64,000 nt of DNA from Nothopassalora personata. Its lineage: Eukaryota; Ascomycota; Dothideomycetes; Mycosphaerellales; Mycosphaerellaceae. The translations under genes were made by a program, and so were the position numbers. The notes below the pieces were generated by a model. The model ran no database searches and was not told where the DNA came from. It was given only the letters and a program-made list of their open reading frames with translations. The stretch is from NCBI GenBank assembly GCA_033816765.1, contig CM066292.1, forward strand, positions 248,001 through 312,000, given 5' to 3'. This document shows positions 1 through 10,009 of this stretch, piece by piece; the first letter of the stretch is position 1; the number at the start of each line of letters is the position of its first letter.

Positions 1-603
1 TGTTTAATGTAGCGTGACACCTTAAGTCTTATCTATAGGAATGAGAAACTACGTTATATTAGGTCTATTGTTTTTAAAGTTCTAGGGTGTCTATAAGTTA
101 GTCCGTCGTAATGTTATCGTATGCATTCTTCTTCTCGATCCTTAGGTACTTAGTATTTTCCTTGCGATATAGGGAATTGTTGGTCCCTATCGCCTAATAT
201 CCGTACGATGTTATTAAATTCTCTTATGTTAGTACTAAGACTTCCGTCGGGGTTCGTCTTTAATATTTTGTGTTATACTGGTTCTTTTTCTTCTATGTAG
301 TCGCTTCTTCGGCTTAGCGCGTCGGCGCGGCCATTCTCTCGTCCTAGAGTATATTTGATTTTGAACTTATAATATCCTACTAGCTCCGACTAGCGGGCTT
401 GCCTTCGGGTAAGTTCTTTCGTCGTCGTGAAGTACGTAAGATTCTTTATAGTTAGAAAGAACCGTTAACTTTGGTAGGCCCTCGATATATACTCTCTAAT
501 GTTATATAGTAGTAACAATAGCTAGAAGCTCTTTATCATGGATGTCGTAGTTCTATTCCGCTATAGTTATTTTCCGGGAGTAATAGGCTACTAGGTGTCT
601 TTT

Positions 604-1376
604 GATTGATTGATTTGATTGATTATTCCATTAACGTGCTATTTGAGTCAAAGACTATGCAACACGGGTCTCGAGAACGAGACCAAAATTTGAGAGAAGG
701 AGAAAAGCCCCGTCGTACCCCGGACGTAAAAACTCCTTAAAAGATGCGAGCAACGCTCGCTATTCGAACCGTAAATCGAATATATTGCGGCGTAGTACGC
801 GCGTACCCGGTAGTCGTGTCTTGTCGAGAATTGCGGTTTGTCGCCTTGCCCCGGGCGAGACAAGTTTTGCGCCCGTGTCTCGTTCTTGTTTTAAAAAGCC
901 AAGCCGGCCGTACCCGTACGCACCGAGCAAAATCCCAAGAAACACCCGTTGCCTCTGTTTCAAATCCAGTCGCGTTCTCCGGTCTCGAGTGTAGCTCCTC
1001 GGTCGCAGTGGCCTCGCTGTCGTCCCCCCCTCGGCCTCTCTTGGTTCCAGCCGTGCAGTATACGTGGTTTGCGCCCCTAAACGCCTCTCTTGGTTCCAGC
1101 CGGCAGTTTACGTGGTTTGCCGGGACGACAGGTAGACAGCGCCTTCGTTGTTCGAGCGACGTGTACGCTATGTACGTCGCTTTCCCTTCTCGCAGTTCCG
1201 GAGTTCTTGTTTGTAGATTTTGAGCGTATCTCGTTCGTTCGGTTCGTCCGACCTGTCTTTTCTTGTTTCGAGTCGAGTAGGCTTGTGTTTTTCGAGAGAG
1301 AGAGTCTTAGTTTCTCTTCGTCGTAACGAAGATACTTACGTCGTCCGCCGCGTGAAGGCGCTCTCTATAGGACGAC
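604..1376 (-). mobile_element. Non-LTR-type insertion (SINE or 5'-truncated LINE) with 14-bp TSD
   Basis: A 773-bp segment interrupts the RNase H region of the left gypsy element. It is bounded by the 14-bp direct repeat ACTAGGTGTCTTTT at 590-603 and 1377-1390; the uninterrupted copy near 34886 has this target once. The plus-strand left end is a GATTGATTGATTT run, so on the minus strand the element ends in an (AATC)n-like tail. A long TSD plus a simple-repeat 3' tail is typical of target-primed (LINE/SINE) integration. CpA and TpG are frequent, so it was not RIPed as its host was. Internally a sequence around TCTTGGTTCCAGCCG is duplicated (about 1034-1072 and 1084-1122). The longest ORFs look spurious and no reverse transcriptase is visible. 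Confidence 0.75.
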
Positions 1377-2763
1377 ACTAGGTGTCTTTTCCTATCGTAT
1401 GTCTATGTTAGACACGCGCCTATTACTATATTAGACGCATCGGTCTCGATGTGGACTTCCTTACTACTATCGAATAGTCGAAGCATAGGGGCTAAAGCGC
1501 ATTGTTCCTTGAGTTTCTTAAACGCTTTAATCTGTTCCTTTCCCTATTTCTAAGTAACGTCTTTTCTCGTAAGCATCGTTATTAGTACTGCTGTCTTTAC
1601 GTAGTCCTTAATGAATTTCCGGTTGTAGTTCGCTAGTCTAAGGAATGATTGTACGTCCTTAACTTTTTTCGGTTCTAGCCATTCTCTAATTAACTGTATC
1701 TTCGTAGGGTCGATCGTTATCCCTATAGTACTAATAATAAAGCCTAAGAATTTAACTTCTTTCTTATAGAATTCGCATTTCTCGGGTGCCGTCTTAAATC
1801 CTAATTACGTAAGTCGTTCGAAGACGTCCTAGACTTATTTTATGTGTTCCTATAGGGATCCTTTTGTGTAGACTAGTATGTCGTCTATATAGGCGATAAC
1901 GCATACGTCGAGTAGGTCTCTAAGTGTTTCGTTAACAAGGTCCTAGTAGGATGCGGGTGCGTTAGTTAATCCTATTAGCATAACTAAGAATTCGTAGAGT
2001 CCGTATCTTATTCTAAAAGCGGTTTTCTATTCTTCTCCTTCTACTATTCGTATAGCATAAAAGGCATCTCGTAGGTTAATCTTCGTGTACTAGTCTAATC
2101 CGGTTAATCTATCTTATACTTCTTCGATGTTAGGTAGCGGGTATCGGTTCTTAATCGTAATCTCGTTTAACTTCCTATAGTCTTATACGAGTCGTAACTT
2201 CCCGTTTACTTTTAGAACGAACATATATAGAGTTCCTACACTTAAGGTGGATCTTCTTATCTATCCTTTAGCTAGCTTCTCCTTTAGCTATTCTCGTAGG
2301 GTCTATAGCTCTTTCTTAGACATTTAATATAGGGGTCCCTATAGAGGCTCTTTCCCTAGCTAAATGTTTATCTTCTAATCCTATAGTTAGTGCTTAGGTA
2401 AGGCATCCTTACCTCTTTCCTCTTTAAAGAGTCGCGACTACTTACGATACTCCTTAGGAATACTTAACTCTAAAATGTTAGTATCCTTCGATAGTGCGTT
2501 ACTTCTATTACTACTAGTAACTTCGTAACCCGGCGGCCCTACGCTAGTATCTATCCCGGTCGAAGGTAGTTCTTCTATCCTTCTAGTCGGCGTAAGCTAT
2601 ATCTCGTTTAGCTATTTCCTTACCTTATCTACTAGTAAACGCTACTACTACGTAGGCTAAATGTCGATAACGTAATTACATTCCCTAAATGTAAGTACTC
2701 CTCTTCTCTAGTCGATTACTAGATTATGCTTTCTTAACTAAGGCATACCTAATACTATGTTAT

Positions 2764-3082
2764 TGTTAGGAACCGCTGTACGTTATCCCAACTGGGCTTG
2801 GATCTTTGCAGTGATGTCTCTGACTCGTTGAGAAGGTAGTGGTCCCAAACAGTATATGGTGTATACTTGAAATGAGTTGAGCACGAGGCTCCTATCTACT
2901 TGCAAAAGAGCGTCGTCTATATAGTGCCGTGTCTTGGCGTGATCTTTCCTGCTCTCTCTGCTCTCTCTGCTCTCTCGAGAGAGCACCCGAGAGTACTGAG
3001 AGCACTCTGCATATCGGGTGCATCCGCTGGTCTGCTGGCATCGATTGGTTGGCTACGGGCTTCCCCAGACCGATCCGTAACA
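2764..3082 (+). repeat. Solo LTR, family E, copy 1 (TSD GTTAT)
   Basis: 319 bp beginning TGTTAGGAACC and ending CCGTAACA, flanked by the perfect 5-bp duplication GTTAT (2759-2763 and 3083-3087). Gypsy A2 near 36260 shows the empty site. It contains a CTCTCTGCTCTCTCTG tract and a TATATAG motif, and retains CpA/TpG, so it looks young. A homologous copy lies at 7347-7676. No internal region of this family is visible. Orientation is arbitrary; small ORFs here are spurious. Confidence 0.9.
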
Positions 3083-4489
3083 GTTATAACTAGCTATATT
3101 AGTAACATCTAAGGTAATATTCTCGTAGTGCTATTAGATAGCTAGTAGTAATAGTGTCGTCTCCTATTCTACGCTAGGTAACAATAATCCGTTTACCGCG
3201 ATTAACTCGTAACCCTATTTCTTCTTTAGGGTAGCTAACCCGTTTCTTCTTATAAAAGACTCGGAGATAAAGTCCCCCGCTGCTCCTAAGTCGATTATAA
3301 CACTAGTCTTGTGTCCGTTAACGATTGCTTGTGTCTAGAAAACTGTGTTTAATGTCGATACGTAAGCCTAAGTGTTATATAACTCCCTCCGGTCGTTTAT
3401 TCCTAGGGAGCTAATCCTTTTCCCGAATGGTATATAGTTTGCTATGCTTCGTACCTAGAGGCTTCGGCTAGAACCTGTAGCCCGTTGCCCTATGTCTACA
3501 CTTATAGTCTATTGCGTTCCTAGATCTTCTACGTTTCTAAGTAGAGTGCGCGTACGTGCTATACTATGTTACGTAATTTATTCGATATAAATGTTCCTAA
3601 CGGTATAAGATATCCGGTTCCTATTATTCGGCTTCCTATCGGTAGTCGTTCTATAACGGCGGTTGCTAGATTCTCGGTCGTTTCTATAAGTAGGTATCCC
3701 TAGGCTATGCCTCGTAGGGTGTCGAGTATCTTATTAAACTTAATAGAATGTAGCTTCCTTCGTCCGCCTATCTTAGGTAGGAATTCCTCGTGCCTTCTTT
3801 ATAGGTAGATAATTATATCGTACAATTTCTTAGGTGCATCTACCGTGAAGGTAAGTTGTTTATTATCGTCGTTAGTGTCGCTCTCTTCTCCTTCGGAGGA
3901 ATCTTCTTCGCTTAATTCTTCCGGATCCTGTTCTTCCTTAATAGTATTTAGCCCGGTAGTTTCTTAACTTTCTTCTTATAGTTCTAGTGACTACGATCTA
4001 TTCTATCCTAGGTCCTGATTTTCCTTGTCGCTTCTATCTTCGTCGAAGCAGGATTCGTCGATGTCTACTTCTCGGAGCGTGGCGTTTTGCCTATACGTCG
4101 CTCCTAGGGTTCCTCGTAGTTACTAAGGCTAATACCCTACGCCTAACTTCGCGGCGTAGTAGATCTAATACGAGTCTTAGTAACAGAATCGCTAATGAAG
4201 GCTTCTATAACTATTTCGAGACTCGGATTCGGTCTCGTAGTCGACTCTTCGTATTATTATATTGAACTGTCGTAGTTAGTTCTTCGCATTAAATAGAATA
4301 ACTACTATTTGCTGCCTATAGTATCTTCCTCGTTCTTCTAAGGGGTCTAGGAGAGGCGTCGTGCTTCTATTACTAGCTCTCTCCCTTACTCTCCGAGTAT
4401 AGTCGGTATCTCCCCGAGATCTAACGCTACTCTCGGATTTACTAGTTCGGGGTTGTATTATATTGAATTGCTCGCGGCGCACTATATTT

Positions 4490-5380
4490 TTACCGCGGCA
4501 ATCCCGCGCTATGTGGCCTTCCTTGTTATAGGCATAGTATGTGAGTTTTCCTTTTCCTTTAAAGGGCTTCTTTCCGTAGCCCCTACTCTTATCGATCCTC
4601 CGTCCTCGTTAGGTAACGTCTAGTTCCATTAGCTGTGGTCTATAGTAGGGTTGGCTTTATCGTGAGAATTCTCCCTTCGTAACGTATCCTCCTAAGGGTC
4701 TACGGTCCGGAGCGTATCCTGCTATTCCTCCTACTTTAGAGTCGTATTTCTTCTCCTAGTGTCGTTCCTAGAGCTAGTTATCGATGTTGATCGACGCCTT
4801 TATTAGCTCTCCGAGGTTAGTGATCTGTCCCCCGTATCTTATTAACTCGTCCTTAATGGAGTCCTTAAGTCTACGTCGGAACATAGTTATTAACGCCGTC
4901 TAGTCCTATCTAGTGATTTGTCCGTATTTCTTCGAATTTGGCGGCATACTCTAAAGTAGACGTCTTCTACTTTAGGTGTTGAATGATTCGTATAGCCTGT
5001 TGGACTTCGTTCGAGGTTCTAAAGATTGATTTTATCTTATCTTTAAAAAGGGTGTAGCTCCTAAACATTCTAGTGGGGTCTAATCGTCCTATACCTTTAA
5101 GGTATTCCTTAAGGTAAGATTTGATCTAGTTCTACGCACTTCCGCGAAGGTACGTAATGGCGAAGATAGTTCTTTTATTAGCATCGACTAGGTTGAACAT
5201 AAGGTACATATCTATCTAATTAATCTAGTCGTCGAACTTGGCCCTGTCTCTATAGAAGAGGTCTGGCTTAGCAGCCTTAACGTCGTTCCTCCTTAGAGTA
5301 GGCTCGTTATCGTTATTAGACTCATCGTCCTTCGTAGTAGTCTGTTATAGTAGCGTACGGCGGATGCTTCCTACTTCGCT
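4490..5380 (-). pseudogene. gag remnant of the left gypsy element
   Basis: Minus-strand translation gives a Ty3/gypsy Gag-like stretch (for example KFDDWINWIDMYLMFN with the Trp codons as TAG), followed at about 4485-4545 by a zinc-knuckle remnant ending KEGHIARDCRGKN. The first two cysteines of the CCHC motif now read Tyr, as expected from TGY to TAY. Gag would form the virus-like particle and the knuckle would bind RNA. It lies directly downstream of the 5' LTR. In-frame stops and shifts make it non-functional; the start codon is not identifiable. Confidence 0.7.
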
Positions 5381-5439
5381 AGGGGCGGGTGTTCCCCTAC
5401 TAGCTGCTTAAGTAGCGCTTATCCTAAGGGCGTTTAAAG

Positions 5440-5926
5440 TGTTATTGTCTCGTTCCAGGGCTAATCTCAAAGGAGAGATAAGTTAAGTTACGTAGCGGTA
5501 TTATTCTTTAGAGAGGCTAGAGTAAGCTAAGCGAAGATGAATAATAGGAATAAGAGTTGTATTCTAATTAGTAAGATAGTAACATAAGTTGAACGCATCA
5601 GAACTATAAGGGTTTCTAGCGTTCCTAAATACAAAGGAAATTATTATTAATCTGCTCCGATCTGTTAATCTGTTTTATAGATCGTATAGAGCAATAGATC
5701 AATTACTGTCGTGCTCTGTTCTAATCTGTTAACCTGTTTTATAGATCGTATAGAGTAACAGATCAATTACTGTCGTACTCTGTTCTAATCTATTGATCTG
5801 TCTTGTAGGTCTCGTAGAGCAACAGATCACTCTACAGTGGCTGTGCCTTTCCAGCTGTAGTGGCGCCTACTCAACTGTAGAGGCTCTAATTGGTCGCTAA
5901 GCATTAGCCTAATCTAACCCGTAACA
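5440..5926 (-). repeat. 5' LTR of the left gypsy element
   Basis: On the minus strand it starts TGTTACGGGTTAG and ends in ...ATAACA, giving the usual TG...CA ends. The first part contains about three imperfect copies of a roughly 60-bp unit built around ATCTGTT.CTCTATACGATC. It is followed at once by CTTTAAACGCC, the putative primer-binding site. Related to the 450-bp B LTRs at 41417 and 47952. Confidence 0.8.
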
Positions 5927-7190
5927 ACCTTATTCCTACCGTAGTAGTCGTAGTTCCTTAAAAACTGCCTTACGTACTTAGATTATAGGGGCTAGTAGAA
6001 ATTACGACTTAGTATTAATACTATAGAGTCCCGGCTAGGGTAGCCGTATACCGGTAAATCGTACACGGATTAGATTAGCTTAGATCGAAGAGTGTCGTTC
6101 TATAGGATCGCTATATCCGCCTCCTTATAGTTAGCCTCCGTAGAACTAGGAGCTCTAGGCACCTAAATCCTACCGCGGTAGCGAAGATACCCGTTACGGT
6201 CGATACTATAGTTACCTACTTATACCTTAAGTTTTACCTCGCTAGGAAGTAAACGCGCTCCTACCTTAATCGCGCGGTATACCGCCTAGAACGTACTATC
6301 TTTCTCGATAGTTCCTTCCTAGAGGTCGTTTAGCTCTTAGTCTTAGAAGGGTCCCCGTAATACGCCCGGTAAATCCGCCTCTTCTACGGCGGATAGCCCT
6401 TCGAACTACGTAGCTAAGATTCGTACTAATAAAATCTTTATAGTAGAGCTAGCGTCTACTACTACCTTGCTTCCCCCCTTTAAGCCTAGCTAACTCTTTA
6501 CGATATCCGGTTTAAGAAACCTACGATACTATAATAACTTGTCGTCCTACCTAAGCGTATCCTACTCCCTTCGAGAAAGGGCGTCCGGTATAATCGCCTC
6601 GGTACCCGGCCTATATACTAGTAAAAACTAGAATTTTATAACTTCCTTAACCTACCGGATCTACCGTTCGGAAAGCTATCTCTTCGTTATAAAGTATTCT
6701 AGGTTTTTATAGTCCGTCTAGATTATAAAGGCCCTATATATTTTTAACTTAGGAGCCTATTCTTTAAGATATAATACTACCGCGAGTATCTACTTATCGT
6801 AAATATTATAGTTAATCTTAGCCTTATTTAGCTTCTTCGAGTAGAATCCTACTAGTTTTACGACTCTATCCTTTTCTTATAGGAGGGCGCCTCCTAGCGT
6901 AAAGCCGCTATAGTCCGTCTCTAAAAAGGTAGGGAGCTCCGGGTTCTAGTAGGCTAAAACTAGTGCCTTATAGTACTTATCCTTTAGGGCCTTAAACGTA
7001 TTAGTCTAACGATCTCCCTAGGAAAACATCTTATTCTTACCGGTTAGCGACGTTAAGGGCTCGGCGAGCTTCGAATAGTTTAGAATAAATATCCGGTAGT
7101 AGTTCGTAAAGCCTAAGAAACGTCGTACCTCCTTCTAGGTAACTAGTGCCTTCTAGTCCTTTACTACTACTACCTTTTCGGGGTTAGGTC
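5927..7190 (-). mobile_element. Gypsy D fragment, left part (RNase H and following)
   Basis: Minus-strand translation from about 7190 downward matches the part of Ty3/gypsy pol just after the RT core: residues around DWKALVT, then an RNase H-like stretch with VGFYSKKLNKAK and IYDK.ILAVV, then a PDALSRRE-like hinge near 6590 leading to the integrase. It continues a fragment at 14540-14690; gypsy A1 plus its CTACT duplication separates them. The distal end is cut by the left gypsy element. It is more diverged from A and B than they are from each other, so it is a separate, older family. Heavily RIPed. Confidence 0.75.
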
Positions 7191-7195
7191 CTACT

Positions 7196-7934
7196 TGTTA
7201 CGGAATAATTCCTATAGACCCTAGAATTATAACGATAAGACGAACACGTAACTTATTCTACCCAAGCGCTTAGGCTTAGGACGATTAGACTACTTATGCT
7301 TAGACTAATTAGACTGCTTATGCTTAGAATGATTAGACTAATTACCTGTTAGGAACCGCTGTACGTTATCACAACTCGGACTTGGATCTTTGCAGGGATG
7401 TCTCAATCAGTTATGAAGGTAGTGGTTCCAAACAGTATATAGTGTATACTTAAAATGAGTTGAGCACGAGGCTCCTATCTATACTCGTAAAGAAGCGTCG
7501 TCTATATAGTGCCATGTCTTGGCGTGACTGATCAGTCGGATCAGTTGATCTGTCCTGCTCTCTCTGCTCTGTTACAGAGCACGCAGATCGGAGAGAGCAC
7601 TCTGCATATCGGATCCTTCCACTAGTGTGTAGGCATCGATTGGTTGGCTGGAGCTTCTCCGGATCGATCCGTAACATTACCGAGATCTACGAATCTTCTT
7701 TGTATTTAGGAACGCTAAGAACCCCTTATAGTTTCGAGGCGTTTAACTTACTGTTTAATATTACTATTTAGAATACACTATAACCTAACCTCTACCTTAC
7801 TGCTGCTTAGTCTTTATAAGACAAGATAGCTACTACTTTATTACTCTCCCTTAACTTCTTATTAGCCCGAGAACAAACCCGATTAAGCTTGTCTTCTTAA
7901 CTTGTAATATTATTAGGTTATACTAAACCTAATA
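7196..7934 (+). repeat. 5' LTR of gypsy A1 (interrupted)
   Basis: Starts TGTTACGGAATAATTCC and ends CCTAATA (CCTAACA in the 3' LTR; the CpA to TpA change is RIP-like). A family-E solo LTR at 7347-7676 splits it, leaving 404 bp of A LTR. It contains repeats of an 18-bp-scale unit around GCTTAGACTAATTAGACTG and the sequence GGCGTTTAA (7738-7746) that is complementary to the primer-binding site. Confidence 0.9.
7347..7676 (+). repeat. Solo LTR, family E, copy 2 (TSD TTACC)
   Basis: 330 bp beginning TGTTAGGAACC and ending CCGTAACA, with perfect TTACC duplications at 7342-7346 and 7677-7681. Homologous to 2764-3082 throughout except the central CTCTCTG-rich tract, which differs in length. It retains CpA/TpG although it sits inside a heavily RIPed LTR. 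Confidence 0.9.
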
Positions 7935-7946
7935 GCTTTAAACGCC
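7935..7946 (+). other. Putative self-priming primer-binding site of A1
   Basis: The 12 bases after the 5' LTR are GCTTTAAACGCC. Their last nine (7938-7946) are the exact reverse complement of GGCGTTTAA inside the LTR at 7738-7746. In the Tf1/sushi group of Ty3/gypsy elements the 5' end of the RNA pairs with the PBS and primes minus-strand synthesis. That use here is inference; the complementarity is direct. Confidence 0.55.
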
Positions 7947-8019
7947 CTCTACGATAGGAGACCGATAGAGTAAACGGGGAACACCCGCCCCTAGTGAAGC
8001 AAGTAGAGCCCGACGACCT

Positions 8020-8890
8020 TAGACCGCAAACGATGCTATTAATGCCTTAGCTACTTATATAGGTAACGACACCCTTAAGGTTAGTAAGCTAGAATACTAC
8101 TATAGCGACCGAGACAAGTTCGACACTTAGGTCTCTTAGATAGACATGTACTTCTTATTTAACTCTATACCTAAGAACCTTAAGCCTGTCTTTACTACTA
8201 CCTTTTTAAGAGGACGAGTATAGCATTAGGTTAAACCATTCCTTAGGAAATACCTAGATAGTAACGGAGAAGACAATGCCGACGGGATCTTTAGGTTATA
8301 TAACTATCTTAAGTATGCTATAAAGAGCGTCTTTAGTGTCTCTAATAAGATTGCTACTACCGTTCGTGTTATTTAGCATTTGACCTAGAAGACATCTACT
8401 ACCGAATATGCTGCCAAATTCTAGGAATACGCGTAACTTACCGACTAGGACGACGAAGCACTTTAAGTTATGTACCGGAGAGGACTAAAGGAGCATGTTA
8501 AGGACGAGTTAATAAGGGACGGTCGGAAGATCGATAGCTTAGGCGACCTCGTTAGAGTTACGATTAATCTTAACGATAAGCTCTACGAGAGAGCTATAGA
8601 ACGACGATACGACTCTAAGGTATCCGGAAAGGCTAGATATATACTAGGCTACGATAACCGTAATAGAGGCTTCTACGATAACTATAATAATAAGCCTAGA
8701 GACAAACCGTACTACGGACTTTAGCTAATAGAGCTCGACGTTACTAAGAAAGGTCGTAAGATTAGGAATAGTAACGGGAACAGAGCATCCCGAAGTTCGA
8801 AAGAAATACGAACTTACTACGGATATAGTAAACCTAGCTACCTAGTAGGGACTACCGCGGTAAGAATATAGTACGCCGTAAACAGTTTAA
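8020..8890 (+). pseudogene. gag remnant of gypsy A1
   Basis: Plus-strand frame reads a Gag-like protein with many TAG/TAA in place of Gln/Trp codons. Recognisable parts are KFDT.VS.IDMYFLFNSIP, RGRV.H.VKPFLRKYL, and an open stretch at 8470-8721 containing YRRGLKEHVKDELI and DLVRVTINLNDKLYERAIE. A basic Asn/Tyr/Arg-rich tail and a broken CCHC knuckle follow (about 8800-8870). The same domain recurs at 37815-38069, 42400-42590 and 59967-60221. Its role would be particle assembly and RNA packaging. Confidence 0.8.
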
Positions 8891-10009
8891 TATAATGCAA
8901 CCCCGAACTAGTAAATCTAAGAGTAGCGTTAGATCTCGAGGAGATACCGACTATACTCGGAGAGTAGGGGAGAGAGCTAGTAACGGAAGCACGACGCCTC
9001 TCCTAGACCCCTTAGGAGGACGAGGAGGGTACTATAGGTAGTAAATAATAGTTATTCTATTTAATGCGAAGAACTAACTATAACAGTTTAATATAATAGT
9101 ACGAAGAGTCGACTACGAGATTAAATCCGAATCTTAAAATAGTTATAGAAGCCTTTATTAGCGATTCTATTACTAAGACTCGTGTTAAGTTTACTACGCC
9201 GCGAAGTTAGGCGTAGGGTATTAGCCTTAATAACCGAGAGGAACCCTAGGAGCGACGTATAGGCAAAACGCTACGCTCCGAGAAGTAGACATCGACGAGT
9301 CCTACTTTAACGACGATAGAAGCGATAAAGAAAACTAGGACCTAGGATAGAACGGATCGTGGTTACCGGAACTATAGGAAGAAAGTTAAGAAACTACCGG
9401 GCTAGATACTATCGAAGAAGATTAGGATCCGGAAGAATTAAGCGAAGAAGATTCCTCCGAAGGAGAAGAGAGCGATACTAACGACAATAATAAACAACTA
9501 ACCTTTACGATTAATGCACCTAAGAAATTATATAACATAATCGTACACCTATAAAGAAGGCACGAGGAATTCCTACCTAAGATAGGCGGACGAAGGATAC
9601 TACATTCTATTAAGTGTAATAAGACACTCGATACCCTACGAGGCATAGCCTAGGGATACCCACTTGTAGAAATAACCGAGAATCTAGCAACCGCTATTAT
9701 AGAACGACTACTAATAGGGAGCCGAATAATAGGAACCGGATATTTTACACCGTTAGGAACATTTATATCGAATAAATTACGTAACGTAGTATAACACGTA
9801 CGCGTACTCTACTTAGAAACGTAGAAGATCTAGGAACGTTACCGAATGTAGGTATAGATATAGAAAGGCTCGCGCTAGGTTTAAGCGGAGGCCTCGAGAC
9901 ACGAAGTACGACGTTCTATATACGAATAGGGAAAAGGATTAACTCCCTAGGAATAAGCGACTAAAGGGAGTTATATAACATAGAAAAGGCTTAAGCATTA
10001 CTAATAATA

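Larger units (their letters stand above)
1..3340 (-). pseudogene. pol remnant (protease, RT, RNase H, integrase start)
   Basis: Minus-strand remnants in order. A retropepsin-like motif lies near 3270-3310; the expected DSG now reads DLG, consistent with TCA to TTA. The reverse transcriptase carries YIDDILVY, with YIDD at 1880-1891, the catalytic box that binds metal. An RNase H domain is split by the insertion at 604-1376, and the junction with the integrase zinc-binding region follows toward position 1. A solo LTR at 2764-3082 separates protease from RT. Stops are dense. The assignment rests on matching order and motifs with the other copies in the window. Confidence 0.8.
1..5926 (-). mobile_element. 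Ty3/gypsy chromovirus-type element, partial, RIP-degraded
   Basis: Minus-strand LTR retrotransposon entering from the left edge. Read on the minus strand, the order is 5' LTR (5440-5926), gag, aspartic protease, reverse transcriptase, RNase H and the start of integrase, which is cut by the window edge. This Ty3/gypsy order and near-identity of pol to the A-family elements elsewhere in the window support the call. The LTR differs from the A LTR (487 against about 405 bp) and begins like the B LTR. Later insertions interrupt it at 604-1376 and 2764-3082. The right end abuts gypsy D at 5926/5927; the candidate 5-bp target duplication (ACCTT, 5927-5931) cannot be checked because the other end is outside. 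Gln and Trp codons are widely replaced by TAG/TAA, so it is not coding. Confidence 0.9.

Noticed and set aside
744..1223. 159-codon plus-strand ORF
   Set aside because: Lies wholly inside the non-LTR-type insertion, is on the strand opposite to its inferred orientation, and shows no domain.
2783..2986. ORFs in both strands at 2783-3112 and 7450-7677
   Set aside because: They fall inside solo LTRs with perfect target duplications; Ser/Arg/Glu repeats come from the CTCTCTG tract.
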